Shown here: piece by piece, positions 8,707-16,872 of the stretch
How positions within the stretch are numbered: position 1 is the stretch's first letter
Layout: the number at the start of each line of letters is the position of its first letter
Origin: an uncultured Bacteroidota bacterium
Lineage (GTDB): Bacteria > Bacteroidota > Bacteroidia > Flavobacteriales > BACL11
DNA length: 35,359 nt
Assembly: GCA_902533655.1 (NCBI GenBank)
Contig: CACAMX010000006.1
Coordinates: forward strand, 1 to 35,359
Direction of reading: 5' to 3'
Position numbers and translations under genes: made by a program
The notes under the pieces: generated by a model
What the model was told of the DNA's origin: nothing
Databases searched by the model: none
The model's input: only the letters and a program-made list of their open reading frames with translations

Positions 8707-9639
8707 TTATTTGTTTTGAATAAGTGTCTTAAAATTTAAATGCATACCGCTCTTTGCAATTATTACATTATTAAAGACATTTTGAGCTTCATTTTTTAAC
8801 AAATCTAAATTCTTGTATCTCTTTGAAAAATGACCTAGCAAAAGATGTTTAACATCAGCCTTCTTTGCGATCATAGCAGCTTGAAGTGCAGTTGAATGTC
8901 CTGTCTTTTCTGCAAGATTCTTATGCTTTTCAAGAAATGTTGCTTCATGATAAAGCAAATCAATTTCCTCAATTTTTTTTGAGATTGATTTTTTATATAT
9001 CGTATCTGAAAAATAAGCATATGAATTAGCTAGTTTTGCTTTTTTTGTAAGTTGCTTATTTTTAATTATTTCACCTTTCAAATTTATGAAGTCATCACCT
9101 GACCTTATATTATTTAAATAAAAATCTGGCACATTATATTTTACAATTGCATCTTTATCAATTTTTCTTTTAAATTTTTTTTCACGAAAAATAAAACCAC
9201 TGCAATTAATTCGATGCTCCAACAAAATATTTTCAATTGAAATATCTTCATTTTCAAAAAGAATTTCCTCTGAATCTTTAGAAATTTCATGAAAAAAAAG
9301 TGGATAATTTAGAACTGTATTTGAAACTTGTAGTTGAGAATTAATTATTTTTTTTAATTCAATATGAGAATATATATGTAATTCTTTTTTTCTAGCTAGT
9401 AAGTGCATTGAATTAATCAATCCAATTAATCCATAAAAATGATCACCATGTAAATGAGAAATAAAAACATGACTGATTCTTTGAAAATTTATATTATTTT
9501 CTTTTAATCTTAGTTGAGTACCCTCTCCACAATCTATTAAGAAAAAATTTTCATTAGAATTTAATAATTGAGAAGATGGATGCTTATCTATTTCAGGAAC
9601 TGCAGAACTGCATCCCAAAATTGTTAATTTAAAAGACAT
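8707..9639 (-). CDS. rnz: Ribonuclease Z (tRNase Z)
   Basis: RNase Z is a zinc-dependent endonuclease of the metallo-beta-lactamase fold that removes the 3' trailer of tRNA precursors. The protein has 310 residues, the usual length of the short bacterial form. Visible features are the N-terminal LTILGCSSAVP, the LIDCGEGTQ strand-turn (34-42), the metal-binding SHLHGDH (61-67, ligands H62, H64, D66, H67), the later zinc ligand region YFSDT, the EKTGHST motif, and the C-terminal LLLGHFSKRY with another histidine ligand. Its ATG lies immediately after the stop codon of the upstream T9SS cargo gene, so the two are likely read from one transcript starting at pyrR. Confidence 0.95.
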   Translation of the reverse strand: MSFKLTILGCSSAVPEIDKHPSSQLLNSNENFFLIDCGEGTQLRLKENNINFQRISHVFISHLHGDHFYGLIGLINSMHLLARKKELHIYSHIELKKIINSQLQVSNTVLNYPLFFHEISKDSEEILFENEDISIENILLEHRINCSGFIFREKKFKRKIDKDAIVKYNVPDFYLNNIRSGDDFINLKGEIIKNKQLTKKAKLANSYAYFSDTIYKKSISKKIEEIDLLYHEATFLEKHKNLAEKTGHSTALQAAMIAKKADVKHLLLGHFSKRYKNLDLLKNEAQNVFNNVIIAKSGMHLNFKTLIQNK

Positions 9640-10479
9640 TTATCTAGAGATTATAAACTTTTTACTAGATTGGAAATTATTTGAAACTAAATTAAATATA
9701 TAAACCCCATTATTAAGTTCATTATCAATTTTAAACATACTATTTGCTGGTAAAGAATTAATTTCTTTTGAATAGATTAATTTTCCAGAAATATCATATA
9801 TTCTTAAATCACAACTTGAATTTAAAAAGTTTGGATCATTAATGACTATGTATTTATTTGAACCTATTGTAGAAAGGAGTATGTTATTATTTGTTTTAAT
9901 TTTGATATTGTTACTAGAGATGTTAGACACTTCAATTTCATAGCCAGTTATATATTGATAGGCCCCAGTAGCAGAATATAAATCAGTAGTTACAGGTACT
10001 GTTATTGGAAAAGGTCCTAAATAATATACAATATCCCCGTGAGTATTAACATTAACAGCAATTTCAATTGGGTATATACCCAATGGATCGTTTGTTGTAC
10101 CAGAAAAGGTTGCACAACTTAAAGCATTACCAAGAATTATACAATTCGGATCATAGCAATCAAGACTTATTCCGCTTGGTAGACCTGTAACTGAAACAAT
10201 TTCAAAATCATCAACAACCCAATCGCCAACATAAAAAGTTTGTCCTAGTGTATCAAATGAAGTAAGTGCTGAATCGCCTCCTGAAGCCTCAATTAATGTA
10301 GTTGGTGTTTTAATATCAATGACTGATAAATATGGTTGTCCTTGTATTGCCTGAGGAAGATTAATATCAACAGTGGGCCAAATACCGAAGCTAGAATCCT
10401 GGTAAACAGGATTTAGCGTACATTGAGAAAATGTATTTAAGCTATAAAAGATTGAAGTAATAAGTAAAATTTTTTTCAT
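9640..10479 (-). CDS. Secreted protein with T9SS type A sorting domain
   Basis: This 279-residue protein has a signal peptide (about residues 1-18, MKKILLITSIFYSLNTFS). The central part has no motif I recognise beyond a cysteine-containing beta-rich region (LDCYDPNCIILGNALSC, near 104-120) that may form disulfides. The C-terminal 75-80 residues fit the T9SS type A sorting domain: DLRIYDISGKLIYSKEI, then NGVYIFNLVSN and a terminal KKFIISR. The protein should therefore cross the outer membrane through the T9SS and be released or anchored after cleavage of that domain. It sits between a pyrimidine operon and rnz, separated from both by five bases or fewer, which suggests co-transcription without a functional link being evident. 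Confidence 0.85.
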   Translation of the reverse strand: MKKILLITSIFYSLNTFSQCTLNPVYQDSSFGIWPTVDINLPQAIQGQPYLSVIDIKTPTTLIEASGGDSALTSFDTLGQTFYVGDWVVDDFEIVSVTGLPSGISLDCYDPNCIILGNALSCATFSGTTNDPLGIYPIEIAVNVNTHGDIVYYLGPFPITVPVTTDLYSATGAYQYITGYEIEVSNISSNNIKIKTNNNILLSTIGSNKYIVINDPNFLNSSCDLRIYDISGKLIYSKEINSLPANSMFKIDNELNNGVYIFNLVSNNFQSSKKFIISR

Positions 10480-10484
10480 TTAAT

Positions 10485-10787
10485 TTAATTTTTTAATAGA
10501 TCTCTTTCAATTTCTTCTAATTCTATGATGTCATGTGCTTCTTCCAAAGTTCGTACAACATTTAAATCAATTATTTTAAGAAAATTAGAAACTATTGCAA
10601 AAGAACATTTTTTCTTAACAAGTATTTTTCCAAATGTAATTAATTTTTCTTTAATCAAATTTTGTGATTTTTCATCCAAATTAGAAATGTCAAAAATGTA
10701 GTTAGAATATGTATCATTTATTTTTATACCGTTAGATTTAACAAAATCTTTTGAAATTTTAATTATTTGTGTGTTTTTTGATTTCAT
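10485..10787 (-). CDS. Small STAS-like protein found next to rnz
   Basis: This 100-residue cytoplasmic protein has no signal peptide or membrane segment. Alternating predicted strands and helices (IIKISKDFV, then YIFDISNLDEKSQNLIKEKL, then CSFAIVSNFL) resemble a STAS/anti-sigma-antagonist fold, and the tail EEAHDIIELEEIERDLL is strongly acidic. From memory, flavobacterial genomes carry a similar short protein next to rnz with the same EAHDIIExEEIERDL ending, sometimes labelled ribonuclease Z although it has no metallo-beta-lactamase motif. Its start overlaps the end of pyrB by four bases (ATGA). The STAS assignment is an impression from secondary-structure pattern, and the function is unknown. 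Confidence 0.7.
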   Translation of the reverse strand: MKSKNTQIIKISKDFVKSNGIKINDTYSNYIFDISNLDEKSQNLIKEKLITFGKILVKKKCSFAIVSNFLKIIDLNVVRTLEEAHDIIELEEIERDLLKN

Positions 10788-11713
10788 TTTTTGATTTTTT
10801 TAGCCAATAAGTATAAGACTGCCATTCGAACTGCTACACCATTCTCAACTTGATCCAAAATTATAGATTGATCACTGTCGGCTACATCAGAGGTTATTTC
10901 AACTCCTCTATTAATGGGTCCCGGGTGCATTATAATAATTTTCTTTTTTATACTATTTAGAATTTTTTTATTTACACCAAATCTTAAACTATATTCTCTT
11001 AAACTTGGAAAATATTTTAAATTTTGTCTTTCAAGTTGAATTCTAAGAACATTTGCAACATCACACCAAGATAATGCAGATCTTAAATCTTTAAAATATT
11101 CAACATTTAATGATTTTAAAAATTTAGGCATGAGTGTCGAAGGTCCACATACACCAACATTTGCCCCAAGTTTTTGCAGACAAAAAATATTTGACAGAGC
11201 AACTCTTGAATGTATTATGTCTCCTATAATCAAAACATTGATAGATTTGAAATCTGAAAAGCTTTGTCTGATTGAGAATGAATCCAATAACGCTTGTGTA
11301 GGATGTTCGTGTGAACCATCTCCGGCGTTAATAATTTTTGCATCAATGTTTCTAGACAAAAAAATTGATGCTCCTGGACTAGCGTGCCTTAAAACTATCA
11401 TATCAACTTTCATTGATAAAATATTTTGTACAGTATCTAGTAAAGTTTCTCCTTTTTTCAAAGATGAATTAGATGATGAAAAGTTGATAACATCAGCTGA
11501 TAATCTCTTTTCTGCTAACTCAAAAGACAGCTTTGTTCTTGTAGAACTTTCAAAAAAAAGATTTGCAATAGTAATATCTCTTAGAGAAGGGACTTTTTTA
11601 ATAGGTTGATTTAAAATTTTTTTAAAATTATCAGCTAATTTAAATATGAGATTAATATCATTTTTACTAAGATCTTTTATGGCTAGCAAATTATCAACTG
11701 ATAAATCTTTCAT
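10784..11713 (-). CDS. pyrB: Aspartate carbamoyltransferase catalytic subunit
   Basis: PyrB condenses carbamoyl phosphate and aspartate to N-carbamoylaspartate, the committed step of pyrimidine synthesis. The 309 residues match the catalytic chain. Motifs visible are ESSTRTKLSFE (55-65, carbamoyl-phosphate site), SSLKKGET (83-90, the loop carrying an active-site lysine), RHASPG (109-114), HPTQALLD (137-144), and the aspartate-binding HPGPINRGVEI near the C-terminus. No pyrI regulatory chain is seen, so it probably works without it, as in PyrR-controlled systems. It begins one base after the pyrR stop codon region and its end overlaps the STAS-like gene, fixing it in a pyrR-pyrB operon. Confidence 0.97.
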   Translation of the reverse strand: MKDLSVDNLLAIKDLSKNDINLIFKLADNFKKILNQPIKKVPSLRDITIANLFFESSTRTKLSFELAEKRLSADVINFSSSNSSLKKGETLLDTVQNILSMKVDMIVLRHASPGASIFLSRNIDAKIINAGDGSHEHPTQALLDSFSIRQSFSDFKSINVLIIGDIIHSRVALSNIFCLQKLGANVGVCGPSTLMPKFLKSLNVEYFKDLRSALSWCDVANVLRIQLERQNLKYFPSLREYSLRFGVNKKILNSIKKKIIIMHPGPINRGVEITSDVADSDQSIILDQVENGVAVRMAVLYLLAKKIKK

Positions 11714-11714
11714 T

Positions 11715-12242
11715 TTAGTTAGTTAAATAAACACTATTTTTTGACTCACTTATATTTACGATTACCTTTTCATCATCTAATGTATCAACTTGTATTCCAA
11801 TATAATCCGCCTGAATAGGTAACTCTCTACAAAATCTCCTATCAACAAAAACTAATAACTCAATTTTTTTTGGTCGTCCAAATGATAATAAGGCATCAAA
11901 CGCTGATCTGACTGTTCTACCAGTATACAAGACATCATCTACTAAAATTACATTTTTATTTTCCAGACTTATATTTAAATCCATGTGTGATGGTGTGATT
12001 ATCTTATCTGATCTTCTAAAGTCATCTCTAAAAAAAGAAATATCTAGTTTTCCTTTTTTAATATCATTATTTAGTTTTTTTAAATTTTTATATAATCTTT
12101 CACAAAGTTCAATACCCCTAGGCTGAACTCCAATAAGCACTGAGTTCTCAATTTCAACATGATTTTCTAAGATCTCATTGGTTAATCTTTCTAAAATTAT
12201 ATTAACCTTTTTTTCATTTAAAATCTTTCTTTTCATCATCAA
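11715..12242 (-). CDS. pyrR: PyrR, pyrimidine operon regulator / uracil phosphoribosyltransferase
   Basis: PyrR is a phosphoribosyltransferase-fold protein; relatives bind pyr mRNA in response to UMP/UTP and can also convert uracil and PRPP to UMP. The 175 residues match the family. The PRPP loop VILVDDVLYTGRTVRSA spans 98-114, and VQPRG (39-43), FFRDDFRR (70-77) and LVFVDRRFCRELPI (130-143) are typical. Three successive ATG codons start the frame, so the true first methionine is uncertain by two residues. It lies directly upstream of pyrB. A hairpin with T-tract ends only eight bases before the start codon, leaving no obvious place for a separate promoter. Confidence 0.95.
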   Translation of the reverse strand: MMMKRKILNEKKVNIILERLTNEILENHVEIENSVLIGVQPRGIELCERLYKNLKKLNNDIKKGKLDISFFRDDFRRSDKIITPSHMDLNISLENKNVILVDDVLYTGRTVRSAFDALLSFGRPKKIELLVFVDRRFCRELPIQADYIGIQVDTLDDEKVIVNISESKNSVYLTN

Positions 12243-12250
12243 ACTAAAAT

Positions 12251-12280
12251 TAAAAAAAAACCTCGATAAATCGAGGTTTT
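12251..12280 (-). terminator. Intrinsic terminator or attenuator between rpsA and pyrR
   Basis: On the minus strand AAAACCTCGA and TCGAGGTTTT form a perfect ten-base-pair stem around a four-base loop (TTTA), followed by an uninterrupted run of T. The stem core is the GC-richest element of any spacer here. It starts four bases after the rpsA stop codon and ends eight bases before the pyrR start. The plus strand also has a short T-run, but no gene on that strand needs it. Confidence 0.85.
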
Positions 12281-12284
12281 AACT

Positions 12285-14228
12285 TTAACTAATATCATTT
12301 TTAAGTTTGTTTAAATCTTCAAGATCACCTAAAGTAGTTTGCTTTTGTGATTTTTGAATTTTTTTCAAATTAATATTAGTTTGTTTCTTAGATTTTTTTT
12401 TCTCATTATTATCCTTATCACTATGTATGGATGTGTGAGATACTAAAATCTTTTTGTTTTCTTTAGAAAATTCAATTACTTTGAATTGAATATTCTCCCC
12501 AACTTTAGCTCTAGAATCATCCTTCTTAACTAAATATTTTTTTGGACAAAATGCTTCAACTTCATCTAACTGAATGACTGCCCCTTTATCATACATTTCT
12601 TTTACTGTACCTTCATGAATACTATTAAGTTTAAATCTCTCAGAGTATAAATCCCAAGGATTTTCTAGCAGTTGTTTGTGTCCAAGACTTATTTTTCTCG
12701 ACTGCTTATCAACGTCTAAAACAACAACATCTACTAAACTATCTACTGAAGTAAATTCTGATGGGTGTTTAATTTTTTTAGTCCATGAAAGATCAGAAAT
12801 ATGTATTAATCCATCAACTCCCTCCTCTATTTCAACAAATATTCCAAAATTTGTAAAATTCCTAACTTTGACCTTTAGTTTAGTGCCTGCAGGATAATCT
12901 TTATCAATTTTGCTCCAAGGATCAGGGAGCATTTGTTTGACACCTAACGACATCTTTCTATCCTCTCTATCAAGGGTAAGTATCTGAGCTTTGACGTTAT
13001 CACCTACTTTGTAAAAATCTCCAGCACTTCTAAGGTGTGATGACCACGACATTTCAGAAACATGTAATAATGCCTCTACTCCTGCTTGAACCTCAACAAA
13101 TACACCATAATCAGCAAGAACTACTACTTTACCCTCAATTTCGTCACCAACTTTTAGACTAGGATCTAAAGATTCCCAGGGATGACTTCCTAATTGTTTT
13201 AACCCAAGCTGGATTCTACTCTTATCTTCATCAAAGTCTAGAATAACAACCTTTATGGTTTCGTCAAGATTTACTATTTCTTCAGGATGAGTTATTCTGC
13301 CCCAAGATAAGTCTGTAATGTGTATTAAGCCGTCAATACCTCCTAAATCAACAAAAACACCATATGAAGTGATATTTTTAACTGTTCCTTCTAACACCTG
13401 TCCTTTTTCAAGTTTTGACATTATTTCCTTGGTTTGTAAAACCAAGTCTGCTTCTATTAAAGCTTTGTGAGATACAACAACATTTCTGAACGATTCATTA
13501 ACTTTAACAACTTTAAATTGCATTTCTTTTCCAACATACTCTTCATAATCTCTTATTGGTTTGACATCAATTTGTGAGCCAGGTAAAAAACACTCAATAC
13601 CAAAAACATCAACAATCATACCTCCTTTTGTTCTACTTTTTATTTGGCCATTTACAACTTCACCTGTTTCTTGTGCAATATTTACCTTTTTCCAAGCTTG
13701 TAATATTCTTGCTCTTCGATGAGAGAGTTTAAGCTGACCCAATTTATCTTCTTGTTGTTCAACTAACACTTCAACTAAATCTCCAATTTTGAGATCTTTG
13801 TTATATTTAAATTCTGATGAATTGATTACACCATCAGATTTAAAATTAATATCAACGACAACGACTTTTTCAGTAATTCTAACGACAGTACCATTTAAAA
13901 CTTGTTTGTCTTCTATAACAGGTAAAGTTTCACTGTACATCTTTGAAAGTGTTTCAAATTCATCAGCAGTGTAGTTATCTTCCTGTTCAAGTTGTAATTC
14001 GATATTATTTTGTGGAATTTTTTCTAATTTCTCTAAAGATTTATCATCTTCAACTGAATCTTCAACTTTCTTAGATCCTTTACTCGCTGTTTGCTTGCTG
14101 GCAGATGTTTCTAGCGTTTCAACAACTGGTGATTGTTTTTCATTAATTTCATTGTCTTTATGTTGTACCGAATTGTCGATTGTGGACAGTGAGTTATCTG
14201 TATCGACATTTTGTGATTTCTTTGCCAT
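12285..14228 (-). CDS. rpsA: 30S ribosomal protein S1
   Basis: S1 binds mRNA on the small subunit and assists initiation. At 647 residues it is longer than the E. coli protein (557). Six S1 (OB-fold) domains can be traced at about 109-173, 190-256, 278-346, 363-432, 449-520 and 536-602; domains three to five show the GVFVDL/GVFVEV, GLIHI and LSW signatures most clearly. The first roughly 100 residues are a low-complexity, acidic and polar extension, and the last 45 are lysine-rich. The start at 14228 is supported by an A-rich upstream run and by the absence of conserved sequence earlier. A promoter and an inverted repeat lie in the 106-base spacer to ispH, and a strong terminator follows the stop codon. 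Confidence 0.96.
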   Translation of the reverse strand: MAKKSQNVDTDNSLSTIDNSVQHKDNEINEKQSPVVETLETSASKQTASKGSKKVEDSVEDDKSLEKLEKIPQNNIELQLEQEDNYTADEFETLSKMYSETLPVIEDKQVLNGTVVRITEKVVVVDINFKSDGVINSSEFKYNKDLKIGDLVEVLVEQQEDKLGQLKLSHRRARILQAWKKVNIAQETGEVVNGQIKSRTKGGMIVDVFGIECFLPGSQIDVKPIRDYEEYVGKEMQFKVVKVNESFRNVVVSHKALIEADLVLQTKEIMSKLEKGQVLEGTVKNITSYGVFVDLGGIDGLIHITDLSWGRITHPEEIVNLDETIKVVILDFDEDKSRIQLGLKQLGSHPWESLDPSLKVGDEIEGKVVVLADYGVFVEVQAGVEALLHVSEMSWSSHLRSAGDFYKVGDNVKAQILTLDREDRKMSLGVKQMLPDPWSKIDKDYPAGTKLKVKVRNFTNFGIFVEIEEGVDGLIHISDLSWTKKIKHPSEFTSVDSLVDVVVLDVDKQSRKISLGHKQLLENPWDLYSERFKLNSIHEGTVKEMYDKGAVIQLDEVEAFCPKKYLVKKDDSRAKVGENIQFKVIEFSKENKKILVSHTSIHSDKDNNEKKKSKKQTNINLKKIQKSQKQTTLGDLEDLNKLKNDIS

Positions 14229-14244
14229 TGGTTTTTTTTTGTAT

Positions 14245-14277
14245 CTTTTGGTTATAAGGATTTACTGAATCCAAAAG
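14245..14277 (-). promoter_or_regulatory. Inverted repeat in the rpsA leader
   Basis: In the rpsA leader the minus strand has CTTTTGG and CCAAAAG arms (14277-14271 and 14251-14245) separated by 19 bases. An overlapping alternative stem, GGATT with AATCC, lies inside it. These two foldings exclude each other in part. The element ends 16 bases before the rpsA ATG, a position suited to control of S1 translation; function is inferred only from position. Confidence 0.4.
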
Positions 14278-14321
14278 AGAAATTTTACATATATATTTCC
14301 TTAACAAACAGTTTTGCGGTG

Positions 14322-14329
14322 CAAATTTA
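14322..14329 (-). promoter_or_regulatory. Putative -7 promoter element (TAAATTTG) of rpsA
   Basis: TAAATTTG on the minus strand matches TAnnTTTG. Transcription would begin near 14317 and give a leader of about 90 bases, the longest among the promoters I place in this window. No -33 element is obvious. Confidence 0.45.
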
Positions 14330-14334
14330 TTAAA

Positions 14335-15198
14335 TTATGTAGATATATCTGAAATTTTTCTAGCAACTTTTTCCATCAACCATAAAGGAGTTGATGTAGC
14401 TCCACAAATACCAACTGAGGACTTTTGTTTGAACCATTTTGGGTTTAGTTCATTAGTGTCAGAAATGAAATATGAATTAGGATTTTCTTTTTTGCATGAA
14501 TTATATAACATTTTACCATTAGAGCTTTTTTTCCCGCTAACAAAAATTATTACTTGGTTTTCATTTGAAAACTTTTGTAATTGTGGCTCTCTGCTGGAAA
14601 CTTGTCTACACAAAGTATCTTTTACAATAAATTTTAATTCTAAATTTGATCTTTTTCTTATTTCACTAACGATCTCAGAATATGCTTTTGGGCTTTTTGT
14701 AGTTTGAGAATATATTGATATGGGTTTTGTGAAATCGATCTTATCTATATCATTGTAATTTTCAACAATAATTGCGTTTCCGTTAGTTTGTCCTATTAGG
14801 CCTGTGACCTCAGCATGACCTTTCTTACCATAAATAACAATTTGGCCGTCTATTTCTTTAATTTCTTTGTATCCATTTTTTATTTGGTTTTGCAATTTTA
14901 AAACTACAGGACATGATGCATCAATTAATTTAATGTTATTTTTAAGAGCAAGTTCATATGTTTCAGGTGGTTCACCATGAGCTCTAATTAATACACTTGC
15001 ATTTTTTATTTCTTTTAACATGTTGTGATTAATTATTTCTAAACCTAATTTTTTAAGTCTCTTAACTTCCATATCGTTGTGAACAATGTCTCCTAAACAA
15101 AATAATTTATCTCCTTTTTTTAAAATATTTTCTGCCATTTCAATTGCATACACTACGCCAAAGCAAAATCCAGAATTTTCATCAATTGTGATTTTCAA
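14335..15198 (-). CDS. ispH: 4-hydroxy-3-methylbut-2-enyl diphosphate reductase
   Basis: IspH is the iron-sulfur enzyme that produces IPP and DMAPP in the last step of the non-mevalonate (MEP) isoprenoid pathway. The 287 residues keep the three cluster cysteines C12, C96 and C197 at the numbering of the E. coli enzyme. They also keep H40, H74 (AHGEPPE), the GHAE segment with H128 and E130, and the SSN triad at 225-227 that holds the diphosphate. The C-terminal GICGATSTP has a cysteine where many relatives have threonine-alanine; I do not know whether this matters. The start overlaps the end of cmk by 17 bases, so the gene is translated from the lon-porQ-cmk transcript. Confidence 0.96.
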   Translation of the reverse strand: MKITIDENSGFCFGVVYAIEMAENILKKGDKLFCLGDIVHNDMEVKRLKKLGLEIINHNMLKEIKNASVLIRAHGEPPETYELALKNNIKLIDASCPVVLKLQNQIKNGYKEIKEIDGQIVIYGKKGHAEVTGLIGQTNGNAIIVENYNDIDKIDFTKPISIYSQTTKSPKAYSEIVSEIRKRSNLELKFIVKDTLCRQVSSREPQLQKFSNENQVIIFVSGKKSSNGKMLYNSCKKENPNSYFISDTNELNPKWFKQKSSVGICGATSTPLWLMEKVARKISDIST

Positions 15199-15880
15199 AA
15201 CAGTTTTTTTTGATTATTGTAAATACTTGCCTTTTTAGTTCTTCAAAATTAATATTTGTATTATTTATAACTATAGAGTCTTTTGCTTTTTTTAATGGTG
15301 AGTTTAGTCTTTGACTGTCATGATTATCTCTAAATTTTAAATTTTCAATAATATCATCCAATGTTTGTGACTCATCATTCTGTTGTTTAAATCTTCTTTT
15401 TGCTCTAACATAAAGATCTGCATAAACAAAAAACTTTAACTCTGCATTTTTTATAACAACTGTTCCAATATCTCTTCCATCCATAACAACATTTTTATCA
15501 AATGCAATTTGTTTTTGTTTTTTTATCATGAAATCTCTTATTTTTTTTGATTTACTTACAATGCTAACGAATTCAGAGACACTCTTTTTTCTGATTTCAT
15601 CATCACACATTTTACCATTGAGAATAGTTTTAGACATACTACTTTCAACATCATAACTGTATTCAATATTGCAATTTTTGATTAATTCATTTATTTTATC
15701 ATTACTTGTCTCAAAGTTAAAACTATCAACAGAGTTTTCTAAAAGAAAATATGTTATTGACCTATACATTGCTCCTGTGTCAATGTATTTCATATCGTAC
15801 TCTTTTGCTATTGCCTTTGCTAAGCTACTCTTACCTGAAGATGAATATCCATCAATTGCTATATTAATTTTTTTTGCCAC
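15182..15880 (-). CDS. cmk: Cytidylate kinase
   Basis: Cmk phosphorylates CMP and dCMP with ATP, recycling pyrimidine nucleotides in the cytoplasm. The 232 residues carry the P-loop GYSSSGKSS (11-19) near the N-terminus, DTGAMYRS in the NMP-binding entry, MDGRDIGTVV (the CMP-contacting segment), the lid arginines in VRAKRRF, and a C-terminal NNTN segment (often DTS-x-(L/M) in relatives) before the last helix. Length and motif order fit the family. It overlaps the porQ end by 17 bases and the ispH start by 17 bases. The porQ-cmk pairing recurs in Bacteroidota from memory. Confidence 0.95.
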   Translation of the reverse strand: MAKKINIAIDGYSSSGKSSLAKAIAKEYDMKYIDTGAMYRSITYFLLENSVDSFNFETSNDKINELIKNCNIEYSYDVESSMSKTILNGKMCDDEIRKKSVSEFVSIVSKSKKIRDFMIKKQKQIAFDKNVVMDGRDIGTVVIKNAELKFFVYADLYVRAKRRFKQQNDESQTLDDIIENLKFRDNHDSQRLNSPLKKAKDSIVINNTNINFEELKRQVFTIIKKNCFENHN

Positions 15881-16865
15881 TAATCACAAAACTACTCAAA
15901 TTCATTTTAAGACTAAAACTATTTGAAAATGAAGATAAATGATTGGAAATAATTGCATAATCGAGTGTGAATTGAGAAATTTTAATACCAACTCCAGTTG
16001 AGAAACCAATAAGTTGAGGTCTATTTCTAATTATCATTTGATACCTTTTTTGGAAATTAAAACCAAATCTTAAGAAAAAATTTTTTTTAAGTGGGTTTAA
16101 TTCCCCTCCAATATTTACATGATAAAACATTTTTTTTAGTATTGTTTCATCATTTCGGTAACTCTGAGTGGCTTGTACCGGACCACTAATGTCAAATTTT
16201 TGCATATCGTGTATTGACAAATAATAAGTGAATGGTAAGTGTTTTAAAGATTTACTAATTCCAAAATTTAGAGACAATGGAATTCTATCTTTGTTATTTG
16301 TATAGCTATCAATTTGTTTTCCAAAATTATTTAATGACATTGAAATAATTAATTTTTTCTTTATGTTATTGTAAGAAAGTGAAGTATTTGATACGATAGC
16401 TGTTGCATCATAAATTTCATAATTTGAATTTAATAATTCTAAGTTAACACCAATGGTAATATTTTTGAAAATCATCTTATTTAGACCAGTAAAAAATATA
16501 ATATCATTTGGTTGAAATTCCTGTGTTTGAAAACCATTTATATCAAAGCCTTGGAAATTTCCATAACTCATATTCTTTAGACCAATGTTGTACATGCCAA
16601 AATTTTTGAACTCATTTGCGTAAATAAATGAAAATAATTGAATTTGGTTTGAATAATTAACATAGTCAAACCCAATACTATTTTTGTGAGATTGATTTAA
16701 AAGTGATGGTGTCTTATAAGTTAAGGAGACATCATCTAGTTTAGTAATTATATCACCTCCGAGACTTAATGATGTAGTTGAATGTTCAGTTTCAAAAAAT
16801 GAAAACACTTGAGAATATGAAAAAAAAATACATAAAAGAAAAATTAGGATGAATATGATTCTCAT
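15864..16865 (-). CDS. porQ: Type IX secretion system protein PorQ
   Basis: PorQ is an outer-membrane beta-barrel of the FadL-like type associated with the T9SS attachment complex, which processes and anchors cargo after outer-membrane passage. The 333 residues start with a signal peptide (about 1-18). Family features are the N-terminal STTSLSLGGDIITKLDDVSLTYKTPSLL (here split: STTSLSLGG, then DVSLTYKTPSLLN) and alternating amphipathic strands throughout. The C-terminal barrel strands end in FSLKMNLSSFVISGKKN. The assignment rests on this pattern, on length, and on the neighbouring cmk. It agrees with the T9SS cargo proteins encoded in this window; the other T9SS genes are elsewhere. Confidence 0.85.
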   Translation of the reverse strand: MRIIFILIFLLCIFFSYSQVFSFFETEHSTTSLSLGGDIITKLDDVSLTYKTPSLLNQSHKNSIGFDYVNYSNQIQLFSFIYANEFKNFGMYNIGLKNMSYGNFQGFDINGFQTQEFQPNDIIFFTGLNKMIFKNITIGVNLELLNSNYEIYDATAIVSNTSLSYNNIKKKLIISMSLNNFGKQIDSYTNNKDRIPLSLNFGISKSLKHLPFTYYLSIHDMQKFDISGPVQATQSYRNDETILKKMFYHVNIGGELNPLKKNFFLRFGFNFQKRYQMIIRNRPQLIGFSTGVGIKISQFTLDYAIISNHLSSFSNSFSLKMNLSSFVISGKKN

Positions 16866-16872
16866 TTATTGA

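Noticed and set aside
11130-11609. 159-codon open frame on the plus strand opposite pyrB
   Set aside because: It is antisense to a well-conserved gene, has no recognisable domain or start context, and such frames are common opposite AT-rich genes.
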